Source: Lunularia cruciata
Lineage: Eukaryota; Streptophyta; Marchantiopsida; Lunulariales; Lunulariaceae
DNA length: 64,000 nt
Direction of reading: 5' to 3'
NCBI GenBank assembly: GCA_948567375.1
Contig: OX419755.1
Coordinates: forward strand, 12,281,001 to 12,345,000
In this document: in pieces, positions 35,801 through 47,149 of the stretch
Layout: the number at the start of each line of letters is the position of its first letter
How positions within the stretch are numbered: position 1 is the first letter of the stretch
Translations under genes and position numbers: made by a program
Notes under the pieces: generated by a model
Seen by the model: the letters and a program-made list of their open reading frames with translations, nothing else
Told to the model about the DNA's origin: nothing
Database searches by the model: none

Positions 35801-36184
35801 CTAGATTCTCTTCTTGCTCCCCTTCCCTCTCAGGTTCCTCATACTTCTACATTCTTGACCACTATATCCCACTCTCTCCAACAAGCCAAGTCTCACCTCC
35901 TTGTTGCTCAGAATCGCCAAAAACAATATGCAGACCATCATCGTCGTGATCTCACCTTTGAAGTTGGTGATAAAGTCATGCTATCCTCTAGTAACCTCCC
36001 TCTCCCACTTGATACCCAAGTTCGTAAACTTGCTCCTAATTGGATAGGACCCTTTGATATCACCCACATTATCTCTCCTGTTGCTTATTGTCTTGCCTTA
36101 CCTTGTCACATGCGTATCCATCCTGTCTTTCATGTTTCCAAGTTGAAACCCTTTGTTCCTAACCCTTCTTCCTTTTCCTCTTGA
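32834..36184 (+). pseudogene. Family A pol: protease, RT, RNase H, integrase (A1)
   Basis: One frame carries all Pol enzymes. Protease has the aspartic motif DSGS near 32926-32937. RT spans about 33595-34330 with the FLDD active site at 34094-34105. RNase H follows with DFDAS near 34536 and TDHKPLL near 34738. Integrase (about 35130-36000) has an HHCC zinc module ending in CESC (35243-35254), an Asp in LDLITSLP, an Asp in SDRD and a Glu in RTLED. In-frame stops interrupt it at 33728, 34013, 34814 and 35468; three of the four are explained by C-to-T change of CGA or CAA. The frame ends at a TGA (36182) that all three family A copies here share. Confidence 0.93.
33272..33451 (+). repeat. Three 60-bp in-frame repeats between protease and RT
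   Basis: Three contiguous 60-bp units (33272, 33332, 33392) each encode 20 residues of the pattern SxxGKFxxxAxxExxWxxDE. The same array is present in units A3 and A0, so it predates their dispersal. It forms an acidic, Lys-rich spacer between protease and RT. Confidence 0.9.
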
Positions 36185-36434
36185 GTCCAACCTCCTCCTC
36201 TTCCTATCCCTATCAATGATCATGAGGTTGATCGCATACGAAGTTGATCGTATCTTTGCGCGTCGCCATATTCAACGAGGCCGTCGCCAACACACAGAGT
36301 ACAAGGTCCTTTGGAAAGGGTATCCCCTTCATGATGCCACATGGGAACCTGTTTCTCACCTCCAGAATGCACAGATGGCCATCAAGGAATTTGAAGCTTC
36401 ACTGGCGACAAGGACGTCACCAACTAGCGGTGGG
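36153..36434 (+). pseudogene. Chromodomain of family A (A1), out of frame with pol
   Basis: The segment encodes EYKVLWKGYPLHDATWEP, the core of a chromodomain, a methyl-lysine histone reader that chromovirus integrases use to choose heterochromatin. It lies in the +1 frame relative to integrase. Between them are the shared TGA and what looks like a 16-bp partial duplication (GAGGTTGATCGCATAC then GAAGTTGATCGTATCT). A3 shows the same TGA and the same frame relation. Confidence 0.85.
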
Positions 36435-36440
36435 GGAATA
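36429..36440 (+). other. Polypurine tract of A1
   Basis: GGTGGGGGAATA directly precedes the 3' LTR and is the expected primer site for plus-strand DNA synthesis. The same motif borders the LTR at 51416. Confidence 0.75.
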
Positions 36441-36863
36441 TGTAACAATATGGAGTATAGTGACGAAGTTAGTCGGGCTTACAAAGTAGAGAATAAGCCA
36501 AAATAGCCTAGAATATTCTAGAAGCATCTAAGAAGCTTCTTAGGAAGCTTCCCAACTAGTTAACTTGCACCCTAAGCAGGTAGCTTCTAGAAGGAAGCTT
36601 CTAGAAGCTTCTAACTAGCTTAGCTTGCACGCCAAGTAGGCGGCTTCTAGAAGGAAGCTTCTTGAGAAGCTTCCTAGTTAACTTGGCTTGCACTCCAAGA
36701 AAGCGGTTCAAGGAAGCTTCTTGAGAAGCTTCAAAGGTCTTGTATGCTACCTATAAATACCAAGGCCAAAGCTCATGCCAGGCATTTGGAGTTTTCCCTC
36801 ATTCAAGTGTCCCAATGTGAGTTTCCATTCTCCTATTTATCTCCTCGGCTTCGGTCTTTTACA
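36441..36863 (+). repeat. 3' LTR of A1
   Basis: 423 bp, about 98% identical to the 5' LTR (7 differences counted by eye). It repeats both heat-shock-like arrays (36511-36523; 36594-36611). Confidence 0.95.
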
Positions 36864-36868
36864 TTTGT

Positions 36869-39800
36869 ACTCCTCATGATCATTGATAGGGATAAGACTC
36901 AAAAGGAAAAAGAAGAGGGGTTAGGAACATAGGGTTTCAACTTGGAAACATGAAAGACAAGATGGATGTGCATATGACAAGGCAAGGCAAGTTGATAAGC
37001 AACAAGAGAGACAATTTGGGTGACATCAAAAGGTCCTATCCAATTAGTGGCAAGTTTACAAACTTGGGTATCAAGTGTGAGGGGTAGATTGTTAGATGAA
37101 AGCATAACTTTATCACCGACTTCAAAGGTGAGATCACGACAATGGTGGTCCGCATATTGTGTTTGATGATTTTGAGGAACAAGGAGGTGAGATTTGGCTT
37201 GTTGGAGAGATTTGGATATGGTGGTCAAGAAGGTTGAAGTATGAGGGACCTGAGATGGGAGAGGAGCAAGAAGAGAATCTGGGACAAGCGGATCTTGGCC
37301 AAAAGTGAGAAAGAAAGGAGAAAATCTTATGCTTGTCTATTTAGAATTGTTGTATGCAAACTCCGCAGCTGCAAGACATTCATCCCAATTGGTATGGTGA
37401 ATGTTGATGAAGGTACAAAGCATATCTTCCAAGGTGCATTTTTCACATTCAATTTTTCCATTAGTTTGAGGATGATAGGCTATGGACAAAACAAGCTTGG
37501 TGCCAAGTATCAAGAATTAGGCTTGCCAAAACTTTCCGGTGAAGCAAGGATCACAATCAAAGATGAGTACATGTGGCATCCCATGATGCTTGAATATATT
37601 ATCAAAGTAGAGTTGCACCAAGGTTAGAGCATCCACCGTATCAATCGTTGGTGCAAATAGATTTGCTTACTAAGCTTATCCACAAACACCACAATTGTTG
37701 TATGACCTTGTTGTGTCTTGGGCAAGGAGGTGATGAGATCTAAGCTCACATGTTCCCAATGAGTAGTTGGAATGGGAAGTGGCTGAAGGAGTCCACTTGG
37801 CTTTTGGTTAATGGCCTTGTTACGTTGACAACTCTCACATGATTGAACAAACTCCCAAACATCTCGTGTCATGTTGGGCCACCAACATTGGCATTGGAGG
37901 GTACCCAAGGTCTTGTCCACCCCCATGTGACAAGCTATTGGTAGATCATGGGCTTCCTAAAGGCGCAAAAGTCAGAGATCACCTTTGGCTGGAACATAGA
38001 TCCGGTCTGCATGGAATAGAAGGCCTTCTTGAAGGGGAAGGTGTTGTACTCTTTATCACATGCTGTTAGATGACCATGTATCATTTGGAAGAAGGGATCT
38101 TGTTGTAGAGCTAACCGAAACTCGTTTTGGATCTTGGGGTCAATTGACACCGTTGTAATTGCCACTATGATGAGTTTTTGAGAGGAAGAGACTTCAAATC
38201 AGGTTGTTGTGATAGAGCATCAGGTATGACATGGAACCAACCTGGTTTGTACTCAAGTTTGATGTCAGAAAATTGGAGTTGCTCTGCATATTGATGACGT
38301 CAACTCTTCATGTGTTCCAAGTGTAAGGTCTGCAACAATGGCTTGTGATCAATTTGCATGATCACTTGTTTTCCCATACCTCCATAATGCCTCCATACCT
38401 TGGCGGCATATACCATTGCAAGTTGTTCTTGATCTTGAGCAGAGTAATTTCTTTCAGATGTATTTAGTCGATGAGACACTAAGGCAATGAGATGTAGTCC
38501 ATCTAGAAATTCTTGTTGCAACATAGCTCCAATTGCAAAGTTAGAAACATCAAAATCAACCACACAAGGTAGTTGAAGATCATATAGTTGAAGAATGGGT
38601 CTTGAAGACACCATATGCTTTAGCTTTTGGAATGCTTCTTCATGCTTGGTGGTCCATTGGAAGCTTGAGCTCTTTCCCAAGAGGTCAGTCAATGGTGCAG
38701 CCACATGAGCATAATAGTGGATGAACCGTTGGTTAAAACTAGCAATTCCATTGAACACCCATACTTCTATGGTATCCTTTGGAGTAGGCCAATCAGTAAT
38801 GGCCTTGATTTTCTCTTCTTCCACCTTGATCTCCTTTGATGAGATCTTATGACCCAAGAAGGTAACCTCCTTTTGCCAAAAGGCACACTTCAACTTCTTG
38901 TAGTAAAATTTCCATTATCGTAGTCATCTTAGGACTTCTCATACATGATTCATGTGTTCTGCCTCTATCTTCCTATAGATTAAGATATCATCCAAGAACA
39001 CCACCACGGACCAATCCAATAGTCCATCCAACACCCAATGCATCTGATCCATGAAGACCATTGGAGCATTAGTGAGTCCGAAAGGTAGAACTCCTCACTC
39101 AAAATGCCCATACCTTGTGCAAAAGGTAGTCTTTTGCACATCCTCTCTATCAATAGGAATTTTCTAGTAGTCGTTGCAAAGATCCAACTTGGAAAAGTAG
39201 CATGCTCCACTTAGTTGATCAAGCAAGTCATTGATCTGAGGCAAGAGATATGCATTCTTCATGGTTTGCTTGTTGAGCCTATGGTAATCAATACAAAAAT
39301 GAAGTCCTCCATCCTTCTTTGGAACAAATAGTACAGGTGCTCCCCAAGGAGAGGTACTATGTCATAAGAAGTCCTTCTCCAATAACTCTGTAAGGGTTGT
39401 TTGCAACTCCTCTAACTCCTTTGGTGAGAGCTAATAGATTGGTCTACTCACTAGAGTACTCCTTGGCAATAACTTGATCTTGAAGGGCATACCTCAATCA
39501 GAGAGTAATCCCTTTGGTAGATCATCCGGAAACACATATGCAAACTCTTGAACTATCTGAATCATTGCTTGGTGAGGCCCTTGGCCCTCCTTAGATTGTC
39601 CTTGTGCAATCGGCTTGATCCACACCGTGAATATAGACTTATCTTCCTCCAAAGTTTGCTCTATGGCTACTTTACTAAACAACTTCCCTTCCAAGGACTC
39701 ATCTCTCTTCCAAGCTTGCTCCATGGTTGCCTTCTTGGCAAACTTCCCATCTTGGGACTCATCTCCTTTCAAGGTTTACTCTATGGCTACCTTTTTTTCA

Positions 39801-41457
39801 ACAAACTTCCTATCTTGGGACTGACTATTCTTAGGTGTTTTACTCAAAAGTACCAGACAACCTAATCGGAAATTCCTATCTTGTTGTTGTACTTGAATTT
39901 GTCATCAGGTCCAATCAGATTGAACCTTATGACGTTCAAGCCAAGGTAGACCCAAAATGATATCATAGTGTAGGGGTGCCACTACAAACCTCATACACTC
40001 CAAACACTCCTTCCCAATCTTGAAGGTAATAAGATGCGAGGTACAAAATGTAGAACCCTTTCTACCATCCGCCATCATCAAACTATTTCCAATCATTGGC
40101 TTGATAGGAATACCTAATTCCGTTGCTACCTACATAGACATGCAATTATCTAAACCTCTTGAATCAACCAAAATCTTACAACCCCAATTAGATATTGTAC
40201 CTTGCAAGTGAAGCAACTTGCATAGGTCAAGCCTTCAATCCCATTGGAACTAATCAAGCTCGTAGTAGGCGGCTTGAAATCTCCTACTAGGATTCCTTGT
40301 TTCCCTGATCATTCTATTCCACAAACTCCATCTGGGCAACTTGTCAAGGTTGCCCATTCCTAAGTGTGCATTCAACAATGCAATGTCCAACTTGGAGACA
40401 ATAAAAACAACCTCTATTTTGTTGTAATCTTTCTCTATCCATTGTACCAAGTGGTCTCCATTAGATAGCATCAATCTCCATTGGTGCCGGTTCTTCCACC
40501 GTGCATAGTGTATTGTAGGCCTTGTGTAGTTTGGGTCGAGACCAAGTTGTTGCCACCAAGGAATCAAAGCGCTCAGCCAATTGCATGGCTTCTTCTACAT
40601 TTTATGGTTCCCGCATGGTCACCTCCAATTTGGTTTGTGACTTCAATCCCCACACAAATTGATCTAGAACTTCACCTTCTTGTCTATCTGGAATTTGCAT
40701 GATGATGTTCTAAAATTGTGTGATGTAGCTCCTTACTAAGCCAACTTGCTTCAACTCTGCCAATTTATCTCGTGTGGCTCGGGTGGCATTCATAGTCTAA
40801 AACCAACTCAATATTGCATCCTTGAATTTTGCCTATGTCAAAATTGGTACAAAAATCTATCATACCGCTTGCTCTACTTGGAATTGCCACCAAAGTTTTG
40901 CCACACCATCTAATTGGCTATAGGCCAAGAGAATCTATTTCCATTCATCTTGAAGATTGGTGGCTTCAAAGTAAAGTTTGCAGTCAAACACAAAATTTTC
41001 CACTGTGCTCGGAAGATTCTTGCCTTCAAACACCATGGGTCTTGGAAATTGAATGCTATCTTCTCCATCTCGAATTGGCAATCTCTTTATATGTTCTTGT
41101 CATTGCTGATCTCATTCATCCACTAATTGAATAAGGTGCTCAATTTGTTGCTACATCGCAAGGATAATGTCCGGTATTGCCGCCATAACTACTACTCTAT
41201 CCCACTACTCCCAATTTATCTAATTGATTAGCATATAGATATAGCACGTCCACCGTTCTCCATTAGTTACAGTCGGAAGTATCAAAGGTTCCTCAAACAC
41301 GGTGATCATATGTAGAAAATCCTACCCAAAGCGCAAGATGATGAATTGTGTGAATCAATGCTTAGGTAATATCTGGACATGGAAAACCCAATGGTTTGGT
41401 GGAAATGGATTTGGTGGTCCATAAATTCTATCCATCCCATTCATGCTTTGATACCAA
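36869..41457 (-). pseudogene. Family A gag-pol of unit A0
   Basis: Minus-strand remnants in order: gag from the ATG at 41186 (zinc knuckle degraded near 40390), protease near 40190-39905 with an Asp kept in its VDSR motif, pol spacer repeats (39772-39600), RT and RNase H (about 39400-38290), integrase (37926-36899). It has many stops, frameshifts and small indels, more than A1 or A3, in line with its more diverged LTR. At the position where A1 and A3 share the early gag TGA it has CAA. A degenerate primer-binding site (GCTTTGATACCA on +) adjoins the LTR at 41446-41457. Confidence 0.88.
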
Positions 41458-41532
41458 TGTAAAAGACCAAGGCCGAGAAGAGAAATTGGAGAATGGAAAC
41501 TCACATTTGGACACTTGAATGAGTGAAAACTC
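41458..41532 (-). repeat. Shared family A LTR, left piece
   Basis: The first 75 bases of the shared LTR (plus orientation). It is interrupted at 41532 by the nested family B element and resumes at 51069; the pieces sum to 423 bp. Confidence 0.9.
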
Positions 41533-41983
41533 TATCACACCATTTGTAGTTTTGCATCTAGATGCTTGGACACCGGAGTTCTAGTTATAGTAGTTAGAGG
41601 CATTTTGGCCATTACTCATAGACTACTTTTCAACGGTCAGATTTTAGGTTTAGGGTACTGACTTCATGGTAGGGCCCACCGTCACTTGCACCGTCCACAC
41701 CGTCGGGTGTGCCGTCAGTGGGATTGTTGGGAGGAGACCTAGGTTGAAATCAGGGGTATATATACCCTAGGAGTGCAGCTCTAGAGAGCTCACTTCTCTG
41801 ATGTTGAGCCTTTGAGTTCCTGGCTAGAGTGGACAGAAAGCCGGTGAGTGTCACCTGGAGTCTCTATGCTAGAGTTGGTGTGGCTTAATTGTAATTAGTG
41901 CCAAGTTGTTGACAGTTTATAGAGTGATAGATCAAGTACTGATCTGAGTTGAGTTGAGTTGAGAGTAGTAAGCAATCTAATTA
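41533..41983 (+). repeat. B1 5' LTR (truncated at its 3' end)
   Basis: Begins TATCACACCATTTG (ancestral TGTC) and runs to about 41983, where the internal leader starts with ATCAGAGAAG, which resembles part of a tRNA-Met primer site. Compared with 50512-51064 it lacks the last ~105 bp. Confidence 0.8.
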
Positions 41984-42940
41984 CATCAGAGAAGTGAGTC
42001 AAGTGGAAATTGGGTGCAGGAACTACGAGTGTTGGTGGTATCTCCAAGCTCGGTGGATTATGGTATCTCGATCGAATAGTTCAGATTTCCCTAAGAGAGT
42101 GTGTGTGCGAAAGTGCTGGCAAAATTTGGAGCCAAGAGAGAAGTAATTTTCAAGCGGTAGTTGTGATTTTGAGCTTAGGACCAATTTGTTATGAGCTGAG
42201 CTCAGAAACTGAAATTGAAGGTGGAGTTAGGAGCAGATTCTCACGAATTGAAGATTGTACAAAACCGATTTTTCCAATTTGGCTCAAGTGAAGAGTTAGT
42301 TGAGGATTTAGTGGTCAGCCATTTTTAGGGATTTACATCAGATTTATGTCAAATTTTACATCAGATGTTGTGAAGGAGTTACGTTAGATTTTGGCAAAAA
42401 GAACTTGAACTGATCCTCGATGATCCTTGTAGCTCAGGAACTAGATAGGTACTCCAATTATGTCAAATGCCAAATGGTGGTAGAGTTGGTCCTGTGTTGA
42501 TTTATGAGATGGAGGGTTATTGTTTAGCATTTGTGTGATTGGACCCCCTCCATTCTTTGCTTCCTATTTGTGCACCATGTTTGTGTGAGGTGCCCTGAAT
42601 TTTAAGCGTTGGTGCTTTGGTGTGCTCTCGATAGTGAGGTTGGAGTGATGACCAGTTAGACTATCTTTGTTTCTCTTTGGTGAGGTAGGAAGTGATGACC
42701 TACAGACCGTGAGAATACTTATTGTGATGGTAGGTTATAGGTTGCCCTTGCCCCTAGTATAGTTGTCTTAGTTATAGTTACATTAGTGGATAGTGTTCTA
42801 CTAGTTTTGGCACTTGGTGGTGCTCGGTTGGTAGTGGCACATGGTGGTGCTTGGTTGGTGTTGGCACTTGGTGGGGTACTTGTGGTTGCAACTTGTGGTT
42901 GCAGTTGGTGGTTCTGGTTTGCTCTTGCGGTTACTCGGTC
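41984..42940 (+). other. B1 untranslated leader
   Basis: About 950 bp with no supported ORF. It includes a GT-rich, GGT-repeating stretch at 42780-42930. From about 42420 on it matches the leader of the minus-strand copy (62760-62930); before that the two leaders differ. Confidence 0.6.
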
Positions 42941-44683
42941 ATGACGGAGTTCTTTGGGGATTCTAGAGGAGTTAGCACTACAGTACATAGTGGGTTTACT
43001 TGGAGTGGCGCTCGGTATCAGCTTGTATCTCAGGTCCCAATGAGGGAGGAGATTGACTCTAAGTTGGAGTTTGACATAGGAGCTGATCTAGTTGAGAGTG
43101 CACTTGTTGTGTCTGCACCGTTGTTGTGGGACATGGATGAGATTCATGGGGCCTCCAAAGGCCCTAGGCGTTACTTTGGTACAATGGGTACCATTGAGTT
43201 GGATGACTTCATCCAAGAGTTCAATATTTGGTGTGATCTATAGCAAATGCGGAACCCGACTTTGTTCACACCTTTCATGGCATGGAAGGGGTTGTTTCAG
43301 CACTTGGAGGGTCCGCTGATGGATGACTACCATGAGTTCAAGAGAGCTTATTTGGAGGAGATTGAGTTATGGAGACAGTATTGGTCTCCACACTATGTCT
43401 CCATCACTTCAGGCTCGGTGTCCAGTAGTAGATCGGTTGTACCTACGAGTTCTAGCTTGAGTAGTGTTGGTGGAGCTAGTGGAGGTGCACTAGCTGGAGA
43501 TAATGTTACCACAAGTGGAGGTACCGCTGCAAGAGGTGGTGTGGTACTAGGGTTTGGCCCGATGGTGGAGTTCTTCTTGTGTTTGAGGCAGACCTACCAG
43601 GAAGTACGGATTGACAAGCTGAGGAGCTTGCAAGAGTTCCAGCGGAAGGCTAGAGAGAGCCTACGCAAGGCATATACTCGTATGAGGCGGCTGATCAGTT
43701 TCACTCAAGGAGTTACTGAGGCCCAAGCAATCTAGTTTTGGTATGAGATATTGGACAAGGAGTTGCAACGTAGAGTTTGTGATGCTATGTTGTTATAGGC
43801 TACTTTGCCTACTTTGGCAGTGGTCTTTGGTTTGGCTAAGCGTATTGAGCTCAACATGGTGGAGGAGAGAGTGGTGACATCTGGATTTGGTAGGGAGACC
43901 TCATCCACGGTTGTGACTTCTTCTAGAGTGCAGTAGAGTGCACCACGCCCAGTTGGTTTTCAAGGATAGGGTGGACAGCCCAGATCCTATGGAGCGAGTG
44001 GAGGGCCTAGTGGAATTAGACCCTTACCTCCATTTGCGGGTCAGCAACAACCAGTGAGTGGTAGTGTTGCTTGTTGGACTTGTGGTGGACTTCACCATAG
44101 GAGAGAGTGTACTCAAGGCAGTGGACCTGATACCTCTGGTGCATCACAGCAAACACAGAGGTAGTGTGAGCACTGCCATAGATTTGGTCACACTAGTGAC
44201 CGGTGTTTTGACCTACTCTAGGAGTTACGGAGTGGTAGGGCTGGTATAGCAGGTAGTAGAGGAGCTCCAGTTCATGGAGAACGAGGTGGTAGAGGTGGTG
44301 GTAGAGGATCTACACCTAGTAGGGGTGCTATAGCTGCCCTTACTTCTGACACAACTATGGCTACACGGATTAAGCAGTTGGAGCAGAGATTGGCTAGTAT
44401 GGCTATTGCTCAAAGGAGATCAAATTTGGGTGCTAAGGCTTCCATCTCATATGCTGGTGATAGAGATGCTTTGGATTTCATGTGCGGAGCAGCACAAGTG
44501 AATGCATTTGTAGCAATGACTAGGAGTGTAGTACGTGCTCCAGAGCCTAGAGGAGCATCAATGGAGTTGGACCCACAAAGAGGAGAGGTTAGGAGACAGG
44601 TCAGACTCCCTAGTCTTTCATGCTATTTGAGGCATTGCAGACGACATCCATGGTTCCTAGATGTCCCAATGCAGGTGTGGTAG
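42941..44683 (+). pseudogene. Family B gag (B1)
   Basis: A likely start is ATG at 42941. The frame carries a capsid-like core (ELDDFIQEFNIW, FMAWKGLFQHLEGP, AYLEEIELWRQYW, then FQRKARESLRKAYTRMRRLI) followed by Gly-rich sequence and two zinc knuckles. The first, at 44072-44110, is CX2C plus HHX3C and slightly atypical; the second, at 44165-44206, is canonical CX2CX4HX4C. Stops interrupt it at 43241, 43733, 43796, between the knuckles at 44162, and elsewhere. Zinc knuckles bind element RNA for packaging. Confidence 0.85.
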
Positions 44684-44979
44684 GTGGTGATGGAGTGCAT
44701 GATGGACTACCTACTAGTCAGCCACCTACTACTACATAGATAGTCTAGCATGATGTTGGGGGCGGCTCAGCTGATTATGCGGCGTCCTTTGTTTTTGGCC
44801 AGTGACATGTTTACATTGGGAGTTGACCCAACCCCAATGTTCTGGTTGGTTGCCACACTTTGTGAGAGTAGGGATGATGTGGTTCCTACTACTAGGGCAG
44901 AGGTGGTTGATAGTGGAGCTGACTTGGTTGAGGAGCATGGGATTCGTTTAGTGACCAATAGTTTATGGCAGGCAGCAAC

Positions 44980-45560
44980 GGCTAGACTAGAGGAGTTGCC
45001 AACTAGACCGACCTTTGAGAGAGCACGGTTCACACCTGGTGTTGTCCTATTGGATAACCAAAGGAGGATTTTTTGTTTGGTGGGACCTTCAGAGAAGGTC
45101 TATACACCACAGAGAGTCTTGTTAGACTCTGGTGCGCAGCCCTCTTATGTTGGAGAAGGCTGCAATTGTCGGTCTGGAGTTACAAAAGACCGATATAGAG
45201 AGGTGTATATTTCAGATCTAAACATCTCTAGGTGGTGGTTGGACATGGTATATCACATGTGGGGAGCTTGTTGTCTAGGTTCAACCTGGTCATCCAACTG
45301 ATAGCTCAATGGTGAGAGCTCACGCTATTGCGACAATAGCTGAGTCATATGATGTGCTAATTGGGGGAGCAGTGTTATACCCCATGGGTTTCAGCATTGA
45401 CTATTGGGAGGAGACAACCTCTTATAGACCTAGTTGGAATTCTGGTGAAGGATGGGTATGTCGCCTACCAGTACACTTTAGTAGTGGTAGTCTTAGCTCA
45501 CTATAGTCCGAGACCACGGCAGTATCAATTTTAGCTTTTAGTGGTGTAGTTACTTGGCTT
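44980..45560 (+). pseudogene. Family B aspartic protease (B1)
   Basis: The catalytic motif DSGA is at 45125-45136, preceded by a hydrophobic RVLL strand. A frameshift follows, and the retropepsin-like C-terminal part continues in the next frame as SYDVLIGGAVLYPMGF (about 45336-45390). The same frame then runs through a ~250-bp linker directly into the methyltransferase domain, so the methyltransferase is part of the same polyprotein. Confidence 0.8.
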
Positions 45561-45789
45561 GGTGACTTGTTGGAGGGGAACGCCCATCCAGAAGATACTC
45601 TAGTTCCAAAGGAGATCACTTGGCTTTGGAGTATGAGTGGGATTGTTCTATCCACCTTGGATGTTCCATTGTGGAGTTTTGAGGAGGCGTTGCGGCAGCA
45701 TGCAAATCAGTTGGTGCAATAGGCTAGGAGTGGAGCCTTTGTACCATCAAGAGATGAGTGTGAGGATGAGCCTCCAGAGGCAATTGCTT

Positions 45790-46800
45790 TGACACCTCTA
45801 GATACCACACTCATTGCTTGGCAATATCCAATAGAGAGGATATGCCTATTGGAGTTGTTTGGTGGGATCAGCACCAGACTAGTTGTGGTGTTACAGGCGG
45901 GTATCCAAGTACAGATGTACTTGTATGTAGAGTGAGATGAGATTGTTAGGTGAGTCTTTCTACATCATGTGGCACACTTGGCCTATTGGTATCCGGAGTT
46001 ATTACCAATGTCAACAGTCAAAGGTTACCAGAAGGCCCTACCAACAGACATTTCCTTATTGGGGGCGCATGACCTAGAGAGATATGGGCCTATTCACTTG
46101 GTGATTTTTGGATGGCCATGTTAGGGACATACATGTGCGGGCCGCGGTTTGGGTCTTTAGGATCCTCATTTTGGTGTGTTTTGGGAGATGTTATGAATAC
46201 TATGACATCTCCATGTTCATCAGTCCATTTCTCCAGCTTACCTTTTGGAGAACATGCCTTTGATAGGTGATTCTTGCACTAGAGTAGTAGCGAGTACACA
46301 TCAAGTCCATTCTTGGATGGGACCTACTGTATTGTTAGATGCAGCCAGAGTGGGATCAAGAGCTCATTGTCTTCATCTTTGGTAGACAACCTCTTACCCA
46401 GAGAGGTTCTATAGCGCACTTATGATGGGATTCAACAACTTGACCACATCCTTGTTGATGACATCTTGGATGTTGGACGTCAATCTCAGACAGTGTTAGT
46501 GGCTGGTAGGTCACCTATGGCAATGGTAAACCTAGTTGGACAACCTAGAGCCGTATTTCCCACACTCATGAGTTTCCCAAGCTCTCATGCTTTTTGAGAG
46601 GGAGGACCTAGACTTGTTTGGGACTCATAGTTACAGCAGTTGGTGGAGCCCAACGCTAATGAGAGAGAGCATGCAATGGGTTTTTGCACCGGTATTACTG
46701 CTATTCCAATAATGTCAGAGGCATCCAAGCATCAAGTGTTAGGTCAGGCTATGGACCTAAACTGTTTGACCTGGATTGTGAGCCTTGGCTTGGTAGAGCA
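45790..46800 (+). pseudogene. C5 DNA cytosine methyltransferase domain in family B pol (B1)
   Basis: C5 methyltransferases move a methyl group from S-adenosylmethionine to cytosine C5. Motifs appear in canonical order: I (LLELFGGIST, 45846-45875) for AdoMet binding; IV (FGWPC, 46107-46121) with the catalytic Cys, whose following codon is now TAG; VI (YLLEN, 46239-46253) with the essential Glu; VIII-like (VLLDAARVGSRAH, ending at a Trp near 46380); and, after a frameshift near 46390-46430, IX-X (AMGFCTGIT, then QVLGQAMDLNCL, about 46674-46790). Motifs I to VIII share one frame with the protease. Several TGA/TAG codons interrupt it, fitting CGA, CAG or TGG decay. The AHxxxxWW pattern at motif VIII reminds me of Dnmt3/DRM-type enzymes, but the PCQ-type motif IV is more general; subfamily is unsure. 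Confidence 0.85.
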
Positions 46801-47149
46801 GTGTAGGATGCACTTGATAGGCATCACTACTCGGACACTTGTGAGCCTGGTACCTATCAAGACGATTCAGGCACATGTTGGGGGTGATGGACCGAGTGGA
46901 CATGGTATTCTTGGGACACATCCAGTAGCTACTAGGGAGAGTGGTCTACTTGGAGTCCATCCAGGTGAGCATGAGGTACTTGGATTACTCCATTGGTCCA
47001 CGTGGGATGCAGCTAGAGGACGTGTAGAGCTTGTAGCCAGAGTGGAGGGAGTTTTTCACACAGAGGTTGGGACCTCTAGTGGTCAGAAGCATGACACTAT
47101 TGCTCCCAAGGGCCCAATGAAGCAACTAGTCAGTATGTCTTCCACTCCT

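Larger units (their letters stand above)
31210..36868 (+). mobile_element. Family A Gypsy element A1 with 5-bp target duplication
   Basis: A structurally complete LTR retrotransposon: 423-bp LTRs at 31215-31637 and 36441-36863, flanked by the duplication TTTGT (31210-31214 and 36864-36868). The two LTRs differ at 7 of 423 sites by my alignment, six of them transitions, so it is the youngest insertion seen. A primer-binding site follows the 5' LTR and a G-rich polypurine tract precedes the 3' LTR. Protein order is Gag, protease, RT, RNase H, integrase, chromodomain, which places it among Ty3/Gypsy chromoviruses. Despite its youth the coding region has at least nine stops or frameshifts. Confidence 0.95.

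Noticed and set aside
41984-42420. A clear tRNA primer-binding site for family B
   Set aside because: Only ATCAGAG of the expected tRNA-Met site is visible after the truncated 5' LTR, and B2 shows no equivalent; too weak to call.
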